Below, in pieces: positions 1 to 8,543 of a DNA stretch of 64,000 nucleotides. This DNA comes from Nocardia sp. NBC_00403 (GTDB lineage Bacteria; Actinomycetota; Actinomycetes; Mycobacteriales; Mycobacteriaceae), in NCBI RefSeq assembly GCF_036046055.1, contig NZ_CP107939.1:620001-684000 (forward strand), given 5' to 3'. The notes under the pieces are model-generated. The model was given only the letters and a program-made list of their open reading frames with translations, made no database searches and had not been told where the DNA came from. The stretch's first letter is position 1. Each line of letters opens with the position of its first letter. A program made the translations under genes and the position numbers.

Positions 1-144
1 CCACGCGAACGGTCCGAGCACCTGGCAGAACGCCAGACCGAGGACACCGAGAATCAAGATCAGGGTGGCCTGCGGATGTTCCTGCGGCGGGCCATAGCCA
101 TAGGGTGAATAGCCGTACTGCGGCGGTGGTGGCGGGTAGCTCAT
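1..144 (-). CDS. DUF4190-like small membrane protein, 3' end missing
   Basis: Only the first 48 codons are present; the gene runs off the left edge. The start is the ATG at 144. Residues 1-24 are rich in Pro, Tyr and Gly (MSYPPPPPQYGYSPYGYG), and a hydrophobic segment begins near residue 27 (ATLILILGVLGLAFCQVLGP). A Pro/Tyr/Gly-rich cytoplasmic tail followed by a membrane helix is typical of actinobacterial DUF4190-type membrane proteins. The assignment is tentative because most of the protein is outside the window. It is divergent from the two-component pair that follows. Confidence 0.6.
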   Translation of the reverse strand, partial: MSYPPPPPQYGYSPYGYGPPQEHPQATLILILGVLGLAFCQVLGPFAW

Positions 145-160
145 GCGTGGATGGTAGTTA

Positions 161-178
161 GGTGTAGCTGGCTACACC
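161..178. promoter_or_regulatory. Inverted repeat between divergent genes
   Basis: A perfect 7-bp inverted repeat (GGTGTAG, 4-nt spacer, CTACACC) lies between the divergent starts at 144 and 236. It could be an operator for the neighbouring response regulator. That is inference; only the symmetry is seen. Confidence 0.3.
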
Positions 179-235
179 ATCCATTCGGCGGACAGCTCCA
201 TCGAATCCCACGGCCACGACGACAACCATGGAGCC

Positions 236-1612
236 ATGACCGAGACAGACACCGATCCGACCATCGTGCTGGCCGTGCCGACCGGACCCCCCGGCCGATC
301 CGCCGCCCAGCAAGTGCTTCGCGCGGTGCTACGGGCGCCGATCGAGGCGCGGACCTGGAAGGAATTCGCCTACGTCTTCACGGTTTTCGTGCTCGGCTGC
401 GTCGCCATCGCCTATGTGATCTTCGGCTTCCTCGGCGGGCTGTTCGCCTCGATCTTCATCATCGGGTTATGGGTGCTCGCACTGGTATTCCTGGGCGGGC
501 GGACCTGGGGCCGGGTCTATCGCGCACTATGCAAGGACCTGCTCGGCACACCGGTCGTCGCACCGCCACGCTTCGCGCCGCAGCCGGGGCTGTTCGGATT
601 CTTGAAGAGCGCGTTCACCGATCGGGCCTGCTGGCGGGCCATCCTCTTCCTCTTCGCCCAAGCCGTGCTCGGCGTCTTCGTCGGCTATTTCGTGCTCATC
701 GTGATAGCCGCGGTGCTGTTCACAGCGATCTCGCCGATTCCGTGGGTGCTGTTCCACCCGACGAATGTCGACGACAACGGCGTCGAGCATCATTCGCTCA
801 CGCAGTTCGGTTCTTTCTATATCGACACCTGGCCCAAGGTGCTGCTGTTCTCGGCGATCGGCATCCTCGGTTGCTTCGCTTTGCCGTGGCTGTTGCGTGG
901 CACCTGTCTGCTGCACCGAGCGCTCACGGTCACGTTGCTCGCCGCGACGGCGCGCGATACCCAGGTCGCCGAACTACAGGCGAGCCGGAGGGCCGCGGTC
1001 GAGAATGCGGCGGACACGCTGCGCCGGGTGGAGCGGGATCTACACGACGGCACCCAGGCGCGCTTGGTCACCATCGCTATGGCCCTCGGGCGGGCCGAGG
1101 AGCGGCTGGCCGTGGGCGGCGACCCCGCCGATCTGATCGCCGACGCGCATGCCAGTTCCAAAGAGGGGTTGACCGAACTGCGCGAGCTTGTACGCGGAAT
1201 CCATCCGCCCGCACTGGAACTCGGGTTGGCGCCGGCCCTGGAAACCCTGGCGGCGCGCTGCGCGGTTCCGGTGGAGCTGCGGGTTCATCTGCCGCAACGG
1301 CCGCACCCCGCCATCGAGGCGATCGCCTACTTCTCTGTTGCCGAACTGCTCACCAATGTGGTCAAACATGCCCATGCCGACCGCGTCTGGGTGTCGGTGG
1401 TGCCGACCGACATTCGAACCATCGCGGTCACCGTGCGCGACAACGGAATCGGCGGTGTACTGCTACCCATGGCGGGCGAACACACCGCGGGCAGCGGACT
1501 CACGGGCCTGGCGGCGCGAGCGCGCGCCGTCGACGGCACTCTCACCGTGCAGAGCCCGACGGGCGGACCCACCGCGGTGACCATCCTGCTACCGAAAGCC
1601 GGGCCGCAATGA
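236..1612 (+). CDS. Membrane sensor histidine kinase (HisKA_3/NarL-type)
   Basis: A 458-residue sensor kinase. Residues 45-235 hold about four membrane helices in two pairs, resembling the putative sensor domain of actinobacterial kinases. The HisKA_3 box follows, with phosphoacceptor His270 in RVERDLHDGTQARL. The C-terminal HATPase domain has an N-box (ELLTNVVKHAHA) and a G-box (VRDNGIGGV). The kinase should autophosphorylate on His270 and pass the phosphate to the response regulator whose ATG overlaps its stop codon (ATGA). The start is the ATG at 236; the ATG at 228 leads straight into a stop. The signal is unknown. It is a clear relative of the kinase at 31425. Confidence 0.9.
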   Translation: MTETDTDPTIVLAVPTGPPGRSAAQQVLRAVLRAPIEARTWKEFAYVFTVFVLGCVAIAYVIFGFLGGLFASIFIIGLWVLALVFLGGRTWGRVYRALCKDLLGTPVVAPPRFAPQPGLFGFLKSAFTDRACWRAILFLFAQAVLGVFVGYFVLIVIAAVLFTAISPIPWVLFHPTNVDDNGVEHHSLTQFGSFYIDTWPKVLLFSAIGILGCFALPWLLRGTCLLHRALTVTLLAATARDTQVAELQASRRAAVENAADTLRRVERDLHDGTQARLVTIAMALGRAEERLAVGGDPADLIADAHASSKEGLTELRELVRGIHPPALELGLAPALETLAARCAVPVELRVHLPQRPHPAIEAIAYFSVAELLTNVVKHAHADRVWVSVVPTDIRTIAVTVRDNGIGGVLLPMAGEHTAGSGLTGLAARARAVDGTLTVQSPTGGPTAVTILLPKAGPQ

Positions 1613-2277
1613 CCATGCCACCGTCCAGCACACCATTGCGCATCGTGATCGCCGAAGACAGCGCGATCCTGCGTGACGGACTCGCGAGCCTGCTCACCGA
1701 GCGCGGCCACGAAGTGGTCGCCATGGTCGGTGACGCGAGCACACTGAGCGACGTGGTCGGCACCCACAATCCCGATGTCGCCGTGGTGGACGTGCGCATG
1801 CCACCGTCCTTCACCGACGAGGGCCTGCTGGCCGCGATCGAGCTGCGCAGGAAGTACCCGATGACCGGGGTGCTGGTCTTCTCCCAGTGGATCGAAACCC
1901 GCTACGCCACCGAACTTCTCGCGGGCGGTGCCAACGGTGTCGGCTATCTGCTCAAGGATCGGGTCGCCGATGTACGCGACTTCATCGACGCATTGAACCG
2001 GGTGGCCACCGGTGGCACCGCCCTCGACCCCGAGGTGGTGAGTCAGTTGATGGGCGCATCCAGGCAGCAGGATTCGCTGGCCAGGCTCACGCCACGGGAA
2101 CGGGAGGTCCTCGAACTGATGGCGCAGGGCCTGTCCAATAATGCGATCGCCGGGACGCTGACGGTCACCGAGCGTGCCGTGGAAAAGCACATCGGCAATA
2201 TCTTCACCAAACTCGATCTGCCGCCGTCGGATACTCATCACCGCCGCGTGCTCGCGGTATTGCGCTTGAAAGGCTGA
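1609..2277 (+). CDS. NarL/LuxR-family response regulator
   Basis: A 222-residue response regulator translationally coupled to the kinase by a 4-nt overlap. The receiver domain has the acidic pocket at Glu16-Asp17, phosphoacceptor Asp61 (VAVVDVRMPP) and conserved Lys116 (YLLKD). The C-terminal LuxR/GerE helix-turn-helix starts near residue 160 (LTPREREVLELMAQG, then AVEKHIGNIFTKL). This layout is standard for NarL-type regulators paired with HisKA_3 kinases. The reading frame is open far upstream, but the family start matches ATG 1609. Target genes are unknown; the hairpin at 161-178 is one candidate site. Confidence 0.9.
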   Translation: MTMPPSSTPLRIVIAEDSAILRDGLASLLTERGHEVVAMVGDASTLSDVVGTHNPDVAVVDVRMPPSFTDEGLLAAIELRRKYPMTGVLVFSQWIETRYATELLAGGANGVGYLLKDRVADVRDFIDALNRVATGGTALDPEVVSQLMGASRQQDSLARLTPREREVLELMAQGLSNNAIAGTLTVTERAVEKHIGNIFTKLDLPPSDTHHRRVLAVLRLKG

Positions 2278-2496
2278 TTGCCCGGGAGAGGCCGAAAACT
2301 CGGCAGGACCCGCCGAACGCGAACGGATCGGACCCACCGCACCTGGTCGGACCGCAGATCAGGGACCGACAAGGGCACCACCATCGAGGCGCCGCCGTCC
2401 TCGCCCGACCATCCGCCGAGTCTTGCCGAGGTGCGTTCACAGCCGAGCGCGGCGTCCTATCCTGGAGGTGGCAGGACAGTCGGGTGGAGGCTGGGT

Positions 2497-2943
2497 ATGG
2501 ACCACGCGCGCATCTTCCGCACGGTGCTCGGGGTAACCGCCGGGTACCTGATTCTGCTCGGGCTGTGGCTGGGCTGGCTATTGCCGCACACCCCGCCCGG
2601 AACCGAGCCCTATCAGATCATCGCGCTCGTCGGCCTGTTCGGATCGTGCGTCGGCATCGGGATGATGCTGGCCGTGCGTCCGTCGCGGGCGGATCGGCGG
2701 CTGTGGCGGCACGGCCTGGAGGGCTGGGCGACGATCGAGGGAGCGCATGCGCTACGCCCCACCGATCACCACACCGAGCTCACCGAATTCGACCTGGAAC
2801 TCACCGTGCCCGGTTCCGAAAGTTACCGGGGGACCATTGTTTTCGACGTGACACCGGCCGACAAGCCGCGGCTCGCGGTCGGCGAGACCATCTCGATCCG
2901 AGTCGATCCACAGAACCGGGACCGCATCATTCTGGTCCTGTGA
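2497..2943 (+). CDS. Two-helix membrane protein with C-terminal beta domain
   Basis: A 148-residue protein with two hydrophobic helices (about residues 8-30 and 40-60) and a soluble C-terminal region of about 80 residues rich in beta-type sequence (EFDLELTVPGSESYRGTIVFDV, shortened here in spirit to its alternating pattern). The second half resembles the DUF3592-like beta domains found in actinobacterial membrane proteins. The ATG at 2497 was chosen because it directly precedes the first helix and follows a GGAGG-like site. The frame is open upstream to 2278, so a longer form cannot be excluded. Function is unknown. Confidence 0.65.
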   Translation: MDHARIFRTVLGVTAGYLILLGLWLGWLLPHTPPGTEPYQIIALVGLFGSCVGIGMMLAVRPSRADRRLWRHGLEGWATIEGAHALRPTDHHTELTEFDLELTVPGSESYRGTIVFDVTPADKPRLAVGETISIRVDPQNRDRIILVL

Positions 2944-2944
2944 C

Positions 2945-3691
2945 TCATTCCGATACTGCGACAGCCACTTTCGCGTGCGCTCTCGGGTCGGCGAGCAGGT
3001 ACTGCGCGGCGGCATAGGTGGACAGAATGACGCCCTCGGTGACGCGACGAGATCGCTCGCCGCGCGCGAAGAGACGGCGCAGCACGATCAACCCGTCGGA
3101 AACGGTGAACAGCAGCGCACCGACACCGAGTCGGCTGCGCGGGTCGGCACCGGGGACATTCACTCCGGCAACGGTTTTTGCGTGCGGTGCCACATCGGGA
3201 TCGGAGGCGAGCACGGCCGCGGTCCCCAAGGTCGCGCCATAGGCCGCCAGCGGCGCGGCGACACCGGGCGCTTTGGCCCGCAGCAGCGCGCCCGCACCGA
3301 GCCAGGCAATAAGACGCGGCACGGCCACCGCGGCGTGCGGTCGCCCACCGCGCCGCCACCACAGTGCCGAATACCCGGTCTGCATCACCGCGAACGACGA
3401 AGCACCCGCGATCAGCCGACGATCGTTGTCCGGATCGATCAACAGGACGTCCCCGACCGTCGCGGCCCCCAGCGACCCGAGCAACAGGGCCCGGTCGGCG
3501 GGGTCCAGCTCCGCACCGTCGAGCGCGACGTCCGCCGCGAGCAGCGGCATCAGCAACGGTTTGGCGAGCCATTGGAGCTTCTCGCGCCCGGTGACAGCCC
3601 CGAAAACGGTGACCGCCGCCGCTACGAGGAAGCCTGCCCGGAACGGCCGCACACCCCACGACGGGCCCGGCGGCGGTAGCCGATCAGACAC
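2945..3691 (-). CDS. YhhN-family membrane protein (lysoplasmalogenase family)
   Basis: A 248-residue hydrophobic protein with about eight predicted membrane segments and the polar motifs of the YhhN family: LLLGSLGAATVGDVLL near residues 90-105 and a conserved late stretch (GALLFTVSDGLIVLRRLF) near 190-210. Characterised YhhN members (TMEM86-type) hydrolyse the vinyl-ether bond of lysoplasmalogens in the membrane. Whether this one does is inferred from family only. It is the last gene of a leftward run and its start overlaps the fabH stop by 8 nt, so translation is probably coupled. Confidence 0.75.
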   Translation of the reverse strand: MSDRLPPPGPSWGVRPFRAGFLVAAAVTVFGAVTGREKLQWLAKPLLMPLLAADVALDGAELDPADRALLLGSLGAATVGDVLLIDPDNDRRLIAGASSFAVMQTGYSALWWRRGGRPHAAVAVPRLIAWLGAGALLRAKAPGVAAPLAAYGATLGTAAVLASDPDVAPHAKTVAGVNVPGADPRSRLGVGALLFTVSDGLIVLRRLFARGERSRRVTEGVILSTYAAAQYLLADPRAHAKVAVAVSE

Positions 3692-4748
3692 TGAAGCTCG
3701 GCTCGGTCGGAGCGGGCGGCAGCGTGACCACCTGGCCCGCGTAGCTCAGGCCGGCACCGAAGCCGAGCAGCAGGGCCGTCTGGCCGCCCTTGGCCTTACC
3801 GGTCACCAACATCTCTTCCATCGCGAGCGGGATCGACGCGGCGGAGGTGTTCCCGGTGTTCTCGATGTCGTTGGCCACCGGGATGTCGTCGGCGAGCCCG
3901 AGGTTCTTCTTCATCAGTTCATTGATGCGGGCGTTGGCCTGGTGCGGGATGAACACCTCGATGTCTTCCTTGGCGACACCGGACATCTCCAGTGCGGTGG
4001 ACAGCGCACGCGGCAAAGTGACTGCCGCCCAACGGAATACCCGCGGGCCCTCCATCCGCAGCGACATCCGGCCGACCGGCTCGACAGCCGGGTCGGTGCC
4101 CTGCAAGGCCTGCGCCCGCTGCATGTACTCGAGAAAATCGACGTCCTGCGCGATCGCGGCCGCGTTCTCGCCGTCGCTGCCCCACACCGTCGGGGAGATG
4201 CCGTTCTCCTCGCTCGGACCGACCACCACAGCGCCCGCGCCGTCACCGAAGATCATCGCGGTGCCGCGGTCGGTCGGATCGAGTCCGACGGTCATCGTCT
4301 CGGCCCCGATCAGTAGCACGTAGTCGGCGGAACCAGCGCGGATCAGGTCGGCGGCGACACCGAGGCCGTAGCCGAAACCACCGCATCCGGAGGTCAGGTC
4401 GAAGGCCGCGATCCCGTTCATCCCCAGGTCGTTGGCGACCTTCGGGGCGCCGTGCGGGGTCAGCGTCAGCCAGCTGGAGGTAGCAAAGATCAAGGCGCCG
4501 ATCTTCGAACGATCGATACCGCTGTTGACGATCGCGCGCTCGCCCGCTGCTGCGGCGATCGACTGCAGGGTCTCGTCACCGCTGATCCAGCGGCGATTGC
4601 GGACGCCGGTGCGCTCATAGATCCACTCGGGGGTCGAGTCGAGGACCTCGCACACCTCTTCATTGCTGACCACGCGTTGGGGGCGATAGGCACCGATTCC
4701 GAGCATCGCGACGTTCTCACGACTGTTGTTGACTGCAAGGCTCACCAC
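3684..4748 (-). CDS. fabH: Beta-ketoacyl-ACP synthase III (FabH-type)
   Basis: A 354-residue thiolase-fold condensing enzyme. The catalytic triad of FabH is visible: Cys122 (DLTSGCGGFGYG), His269 (IPHQANARINEL) and Asn300 (IENTGNTSAASIPLAM). FabH joins an acyl-CoA to malonyl-ACP to start fatty acid elongation, and in mycolate producers links FAS-I products to FAS-II. Length and motifs match the mycobacterial enzyme closely. Two tandem GTG codons (4748 and 4745) can serve as start. It lies between pyrE and yhhN on the same strand. It could be a paralogue with a specialised acyl substrate rather than the housekeeping FabH. Confidence 0.85.
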   Translation of the reverse strand: MVSLAVNNSRENVAMLGIGAYRPQRVVSNEEVCEVLDSTPEWIYERTGVRNRRWISGDETLQSIAAAAGERAIVNSGIDRSKIGALIFATSSWLTLTPHGAPKVANDLGMNGIAAFDLTSGCGGFGYGLGVAADLIRAGSADYVLLIGAETMTVGLDPTDRGTAMIFGDGAGAVVVGPSEENGISPTVWGSDGENAAAIAQDVDFLEYMQRAQALQGTDPAVEPVGRMSLRMEGPRVFRWAAVTLPRALSTALEMSGVAKEDIEVFIPHQANARINELMKKNLGLADDIPVANDIENTGNTSAASIPLAMEEMLVTGKAKGGQTALLLGFGAGLSYAGQVVTLPPAPTEPSFSV

Positions 4749-4897
4749 AGGTAACCCACACGACCCTTCACTGTCTCCGACCGCCTCGCTGCGCTCGGCG
4801 TATGCGTTCCGTATATCGGGTCGCGGCGTTGCCTCGTTATCGGTCGCTCGTCGCTCCCAGCTCTGGTCCGAACCCGACCCGGGCCCGCAAACGCAGC

Positions 4898-5476
4898 TTA
4901 ACCGAGGGCAAGATCCTTCAATCCGAGGATAGACCGGTACTCCAGCCCCTCGGCGGCGATGATCTGATCAGCCCCGGTTTCGCGGTCGACGACCGTCGCG
5001 ACCCCGACCACCGTGGCACCGGCGTCGCGCAGCGCACGCACGGCGGTGAGCGGGGAGTTTCCGGTAGTGGTTGTGTCTTCGACAACCAGTACTCGCTTGC
5101 CGACGATGTCCGGGCCCTCGATCTGGCGCTGCATGCCGTGCGTCTTGGCGGCCTTGCGCACGACGAAGGCGTCGATCGGACGCCCCGGCGCATGCATCAC
5201 GGCCAGCGCGACCGGGTCGGCGCCCATGGTCAGTCCGCCGACGGATTCGAAGTCCCAGTCGGCGACCAGCTCGCGCAGCAGCTTGCCGATCAGCGGTCCC
5301 GCGCTGTGGTGCAGGGTGGCGCGGCGCAGGTCGACGTAGTAGTCGGCCTCCTTGCCCGAAGACAAGGTCACGCGGCCGTGCACGACCGCCAGCTCGCGCA
5401 CCAGCGCGGCCAACGTGTCGCGGTCGGACCCGGCGTCCTTGGTAACCGCGTCATTGCTTGTTGCCTGGTCGATCAT
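4898..5476 (-). CDS. pyrE: Orotate phosphoribosyltransferase
   Basis: A 192-residue type I phosphoribosyltransferase that makes OMP from orotate and PRPP in pyrimidine synthesis. The PRPP-binding loop is VLVVEDTTTTGNSPL near residues 115-130, and a substrate-binding segment (SSGKEADYYVDLR) is near residue 40. The ATG at 5476 was chosen over the upstream ATG at 5497 because GAAAGGA lies at proper distance before it. In Mycobacterium tuberculosis pyrE (Rv0382c) is next to ttfA (Rv0383c); here an SDR gene sits between them. About 150 nt separate it from fabH. Confidence 0.93.
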   Translation of the reverse strand: MIDQATSNDAVTKDAGSDRDTLAALVRELAVVHGRVTLSSGKEADYYVDLRRATLHHSAGPLIGKLLRELVADWDFESVGGLTMGADPVALAVMHAPGRPIDAFVVRKAAKTHGMQRQIEGPDIVGKRVLVVEDTTTTGNSPLTAVRALRDAGATVVGVATVVDRETGADQIIAAEGLEYRSILGLKDLALG

Positions 5477-5501
5477 GTCTGTGTTCCTTTCTCGCATGGG
5501 C

Positions 5502-5543
5502 GGGGCCCTCCGTGGTTACGCGTGCGCTGCCGCCTCCGGGCCT
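5502..5543. repeat. Dispersed intergenic repeat, copy 1
   Basis: This 42-nt stretch between the SDR and pyrE genes begins GGGGCCCTCCGTGGTTACGC and closely matches the two tandem copies at 24312-24453 between grpE and dnaJ. It is a short palindromic-rich intergenic element. Both sites separate co-directional genes within an operon. Confidence 0.7.
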
Positions 5544-5555
5544 GACCGCCTATGC

Positions 5556-6368
5556 CTAAGTTCTTCCGCGTGCGTTGAACAGGCCGCGATTCATTCGGGC
5601 CGCCAGGGTTCGCGGGATCATTCCGGCGACGGTGGTGAGTGCTTTGTACTGCACGCCGGGCACGCTGAGCACCCGGTCCTTCTCCAGGTCACGCAGCGAA
5701 CCGGCGACAACCTGATCGACACTCAGCCACAACGGTTTCGGCAGCGAAGACATCTCGATGCCGGCTCGCTCATGGAATTCGGTGCGCACGAAGCCCGGGC
5801 ACAAGGCCTGGATCCGAACACCGGTTCCGGCCAGTCCGCCCGCCAACCCTTCGGTGAAGGATACGACGTAGGCCTTCGACGCCGAATACGTCGACCCGCG
5901 TCCCGGGATCAGACCGGCGACACTGGCCACGTTGACGATCGACCCCTTCGCCGCGGCGATCATCGGCGGCAGCGCGGCCCTGGTGAGCTGCAGCACTGCG
6001 GTGACATTGACATCCAACTGTGCCTGTAGCTGCTCCGGCGCCAACGTCCAGAACTCCCCGGAATGCGCGAATCCGGCGTTGTTGACCAGGAATTCGACAC
6101 CCTCGGCCGCTCGCGCCGCGACCCGCTCACGATCCGCGGCAGCGGCCAGGTCGGCGGCGAGCACCTCCGAACGGGTAGCGAACTTCCGATCCAGTTCCGC
6201 CGCGAGCCCGGCAAGGCGCTGCTCGTCGCGGGCGACGAGCACCAGGTCGTAGCCGAGTGAGGCAAGTCGCACGGCGTACCCGTGCCCGATACCGGAGGTC
6301 GGTCCGGTGATCAATGCGACAGGACGGGTCGCGCCGGGCAGGCGCGCGGGAACAGGACTATCGGTCAT
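5556..6368 (-). CDS. Short-chain dehydrogenase/reductase
   Basis: A 270-residue classical SDR. The Rossmann cofactor motif is TGPTSGIG near residue 21, the NNAG motif (FLVNNAGFAH) is near residue 94, and the active site is Ser with YSASK near residues 160-164. Charged residues after the second strand (VARDEQR) suggest NADP(H) preference, by family rule. The substrate is unknown; actinobacterial relatives often act on acyl or keto-lipid substrates. The ATG at 6368 lies 24 nt after the ttfA stop, so it is probably co-transcribed with ttfA and pyrE. Confidence 0.85.
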   Translation of the reverse strand: MTDSPVPARLPGATRPVALITGPTSGIGHGYAVRLASLGYDLVLVARDEQRLAGLAAELDRKFATRSEVLAADLAAAADRERVAARAAEGVEFLVNNAGFAHSGEFWTLAPEQLQAQLDVNVTAVLQLTRAALPPMIAAAKGSIVNVASVAGLIPGRGSTYSASKAYVVSFTEGLAGGLAGTGVRIQALCPGFVRTEFHERAGIEMSSLPKPLWLSVDQVVAGSLRDLEKDRVLSVPGVQYKALTTVAGMIPRTLAARMNRGLFNARGRT

Positions 6369-6392
6369 GTCTGCGCAATCTGTGACAGCCGC

Positions 6393-7484
6393 TCACTGCG
6401 GTACAGGTCCCTGGTATGGGCGGAATCCCGGATGGAAGGGGCCACCGGGCTGCTCCGGTGCTTCATCGATCGGTGGCCATGCGTCGTCCGCCTCGGCGGT
6501 GACGTGCGGCGACTCGTCGTCGGCCGACCAGCGGTCCGCGCGTGGACGGGAACGAGCGTCGGGCACCACCGCGAGCGACGGCCTGCGCGGCGGGTCCTGG
6601 ACGGCCGCCGCCGACGGTGCGCGCTGCTCGGGCTCCTCGTCCGGATCGTCGTAGGCGGCAGCGTTATAACTCGGCTTCTTGTATCCGGACTTGTCGAAGC
6701 CTGTTTGCTCGTACTCGGAATCGTCGTACTCGGAATCATCTTCCGGCGACGCCACCCGGCCGGCCCCGATCGGACCATCCTGCTCACCGCGCTCGTCGGG
6801 CTCGTCATGACGCGTGCGGGTGCGCGGATGCGGGCGGCCGGGGTCGTGGTCACCGGAGTCCATTCCCAGCACATCGCTGACCGGCGGCAACACGTGCAGC
6901 AGACCGGAAAGCCGCAGCACCGCGTCGATGGTGGTTTCCCAATCCCGCGCGATGGTGCCGACATTCAGCATGCCGAGTGTCCAGTTGCCCTCGCTCCACA
7001 ACATCTGCACCGTGTCGGGCAGCGTCTCGATAAAGGCGACCATCCGCTGGTCGACGGCGTGCCTGGCGATTTCCGGATTGGTCGCGAAAACCACCCGGTC
7101 ACCGATGGCGCCGAGTAGTTCCAGGTCGGCGTCCTTGGGCGGTGACGCGGTCTTGAGCCGCATGTCGACGTCGATATCCGAGCCGATCTGCCGCCGCACC
7201 GCGACCAGCGTCGCCGCGTCTTCCAGATCGAAGAGCACGAACTTCTCGCCCTTGCGGATACCGGACACCACATCCACCGCGGAGAGGTAGCCGAGCTTGG
7301 CCAACGCACCGCGGCGCCAGGTCGACGCAAGTGCCGGTTCCACCGACACGTACGTGTATCCCTGGGATTTCGCCCAGACCTGGCGCGCATGACCGGTCCG
7401 CTGTCGTTGGACCCGATCGAAATACAGCAGCACGATCGCACCTACCAGCGCGATCGCCGCCAACCCGAACCACAATGCCGTCAT
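6393..7484 (-). CDS. ttfA: TtfA-like trehalose monomycolate transport factor
   Basis: A 363-residue protein with one N-terminal membrane helix (residues 4-21, WFGLAAIALVGAIVLLYF), a soluble domain to about residue 205, and a long acidic, low-complexity tail. It sits next to pyrE, as Rv0383c (TtfA) does in M. tuberculosis. TtfA is known to work with MmpL3 in moving trehalose monomycolate across the inner membrane. The core domain (GYTYVSVEPALASTWRRG, then the MLWSEGNWTLGML region) fits this family. The Asp/Glu/Tyr-rich tail is variable. Function is inferred from synteny and architecture. It supports a mycolic-acid-containing host. Confidence 0.8.
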   Translation of the reverse strand: MTALWFGLAAIALVGAIVLLYFDRVQRQRTGHARQVWAKSQGYTYVSVEPALASTWRRGALAKLGYLSAVDVVSGIRKGEKFVLFDLEDAATLVAVRRQIGSDIDVDMRLKTASPPKDADLELLGAIGDRVVFATNPEIARHAVDQRMVAFIETLPDTVQMLWSEGNWTLGMLNVGTIARDWETTIDAVLRLSGLLHVLPPVSDVLGMDSGDHDPGRPHPRTRTRHDEPDERGEQDGPIGAGRVASPEDDSEYDDSEYEQTGFDKSGYKKPSYNAAAYDDPDEEPEQRAPSAAAVQDPPRRPSLAVVPDARSRPRADRWSADDESPHVTAEADDAWPPIDEAPEQPGGPFHPGFRPYQGPVPQ

Positions 7485-7579
7485 CGGTGCCTAGCCTAAT
7501 CGTCCGTGCCGGACGGAGTCCGACATTGGGCCCGCGCCGGGCCGAGCGAAGGCGAGGAACTCGCCGGATGTCGGGTCGC

Positions 7580-8383
7580 TCATCTCGGTCCTCCCGGCAA
7601 CGAGGTGCTGATGATGACTCTGGCCTGGATCGACCCGTCCGCGGTCTTGTCGCCTTGGATGACGACCATGTCGCCGACGGGCAGATCGGCGGCCTTGATC
7701 GCGGACAGCGAGATCACCTGAGTGTTGGTGTCGGTGTGCACGGTGACCGAGCCGCCCGTCATCGTATTCAGGGTCAGGGTGCCGCCGTTGTTGGCGCTGA
7801 TAGTGCCCATGGTCGCGCCGAGTTCGTCGATATTGCCGAGCCCGGGGATGCTGGGGATCGTCGCGGTGGACTGACCCGACCTCGGCGTGCCCGTCGCTCT
7901 GGCCGGGCCCGGTAGCGTCGAGGTACTCGCGGCGCTCGACGCCGAGTCGTCACCCCCGAGCATCAGCCCGGCGGCCACACCGACCACCGCGACCAGCGCG
8001 ACGACGCCGAGCGTGAGCGCGACCCACAGTCCCGTGTTCCGTTTGGGTGGCTGCGGTGGGCCGGGCGCGACCATGCCACCTCGGCCCGGCATCGCGCCTG
8101 TGTCCTGCAGTGTCGGATCGGCCCACTGCTGGCCGTGGGGGCTCTCGTAAGCACCCCACTGGTTGTCGTGGGGCGGAAACTCGCGAGTGGCGTTCAGCGG
8201 CGGCGGCGTCCACGCCTCGAACTGCTCGGTGGCCGGATACGCCGGGCCCGCGCCATGACCGTATGCCTCGGTGTACTCCGTCGTGTGCGCAGGCGGCTCG
8301 AATCCGGACTTGTCCGGATTACCGAGATGCTCGGTCGGAGCATCCTCCGGCCGCTGCGCCCACGGATCGTCCCGGTTCGTCAT
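7580..8383 (-). CDS. Membrane-anchored protein with DUF5666-like extracellular domain
   Basis: A 267-residue protein. Residues 1-115 are a Pro/Gly/Gln-rich cytoplasmic tail, a membrane helix follows (LWVALTLGVVALVAVVGVAA, about 119-140), then a Ser/Thr/Pro linker. The C-terminal domain of about 80 residues (GTISANNGGTLTL, VHTDTNTQVISLS, DLPVGDMVVIQG) has the beta pattern of DUF5666 domains. This is a common actinobacterial surface layout with no proven role. It is divergent from the LuxR regulator at 8544, so the 8384-8543 gap probably holds both promoters. Confidence 0.75.
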   Translation of the reverse strand: MTNRDDPWAQRPEDAPTEHLGNPDKSGFEPPAHTTEYTEAYGHGAGPAYPATEQFEAWTPPPLNATREFPPHDNQWGAYESPHGQQWADPTLQDTGAMPGRGGMVAPGPPQPPKRNTGLWVALTLGVVALVAVVGVAAGLMLGGDDSASSAASTSTLPGPARATGTPRSGQSTATIPSIPGLGNIDELGATMGTISANNGGTLTLNTMTGGSVTVHTDTNTQVISLSAIKAADLPVGDMVVIQGDKTADGSIQARVIISTSLPGGPR

Positions 8384-8543
8384 GGCGTCCAGGGTAGGCC
8401 GGGTCGGGCCGGCAGGCAGTCAGACCTGGCCATCCGGCGCGCGGGTCGCGCCCGCGACGGTGTTCGGAAACCTTTACTCATTCTTAGGTTTGCCACCAGA
8501 ATTGGGGATTCGGAAATGTTGCGGGCCAGCTACTTTGGATAAC

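Noticed and set aside
151..1608. Open frame upstream of and fused in frame to the first response regulator
   Set aside because: It overlaps the histidine kinase in another frame; the regulator start is ATG 1609, overlapping the kinase stop.
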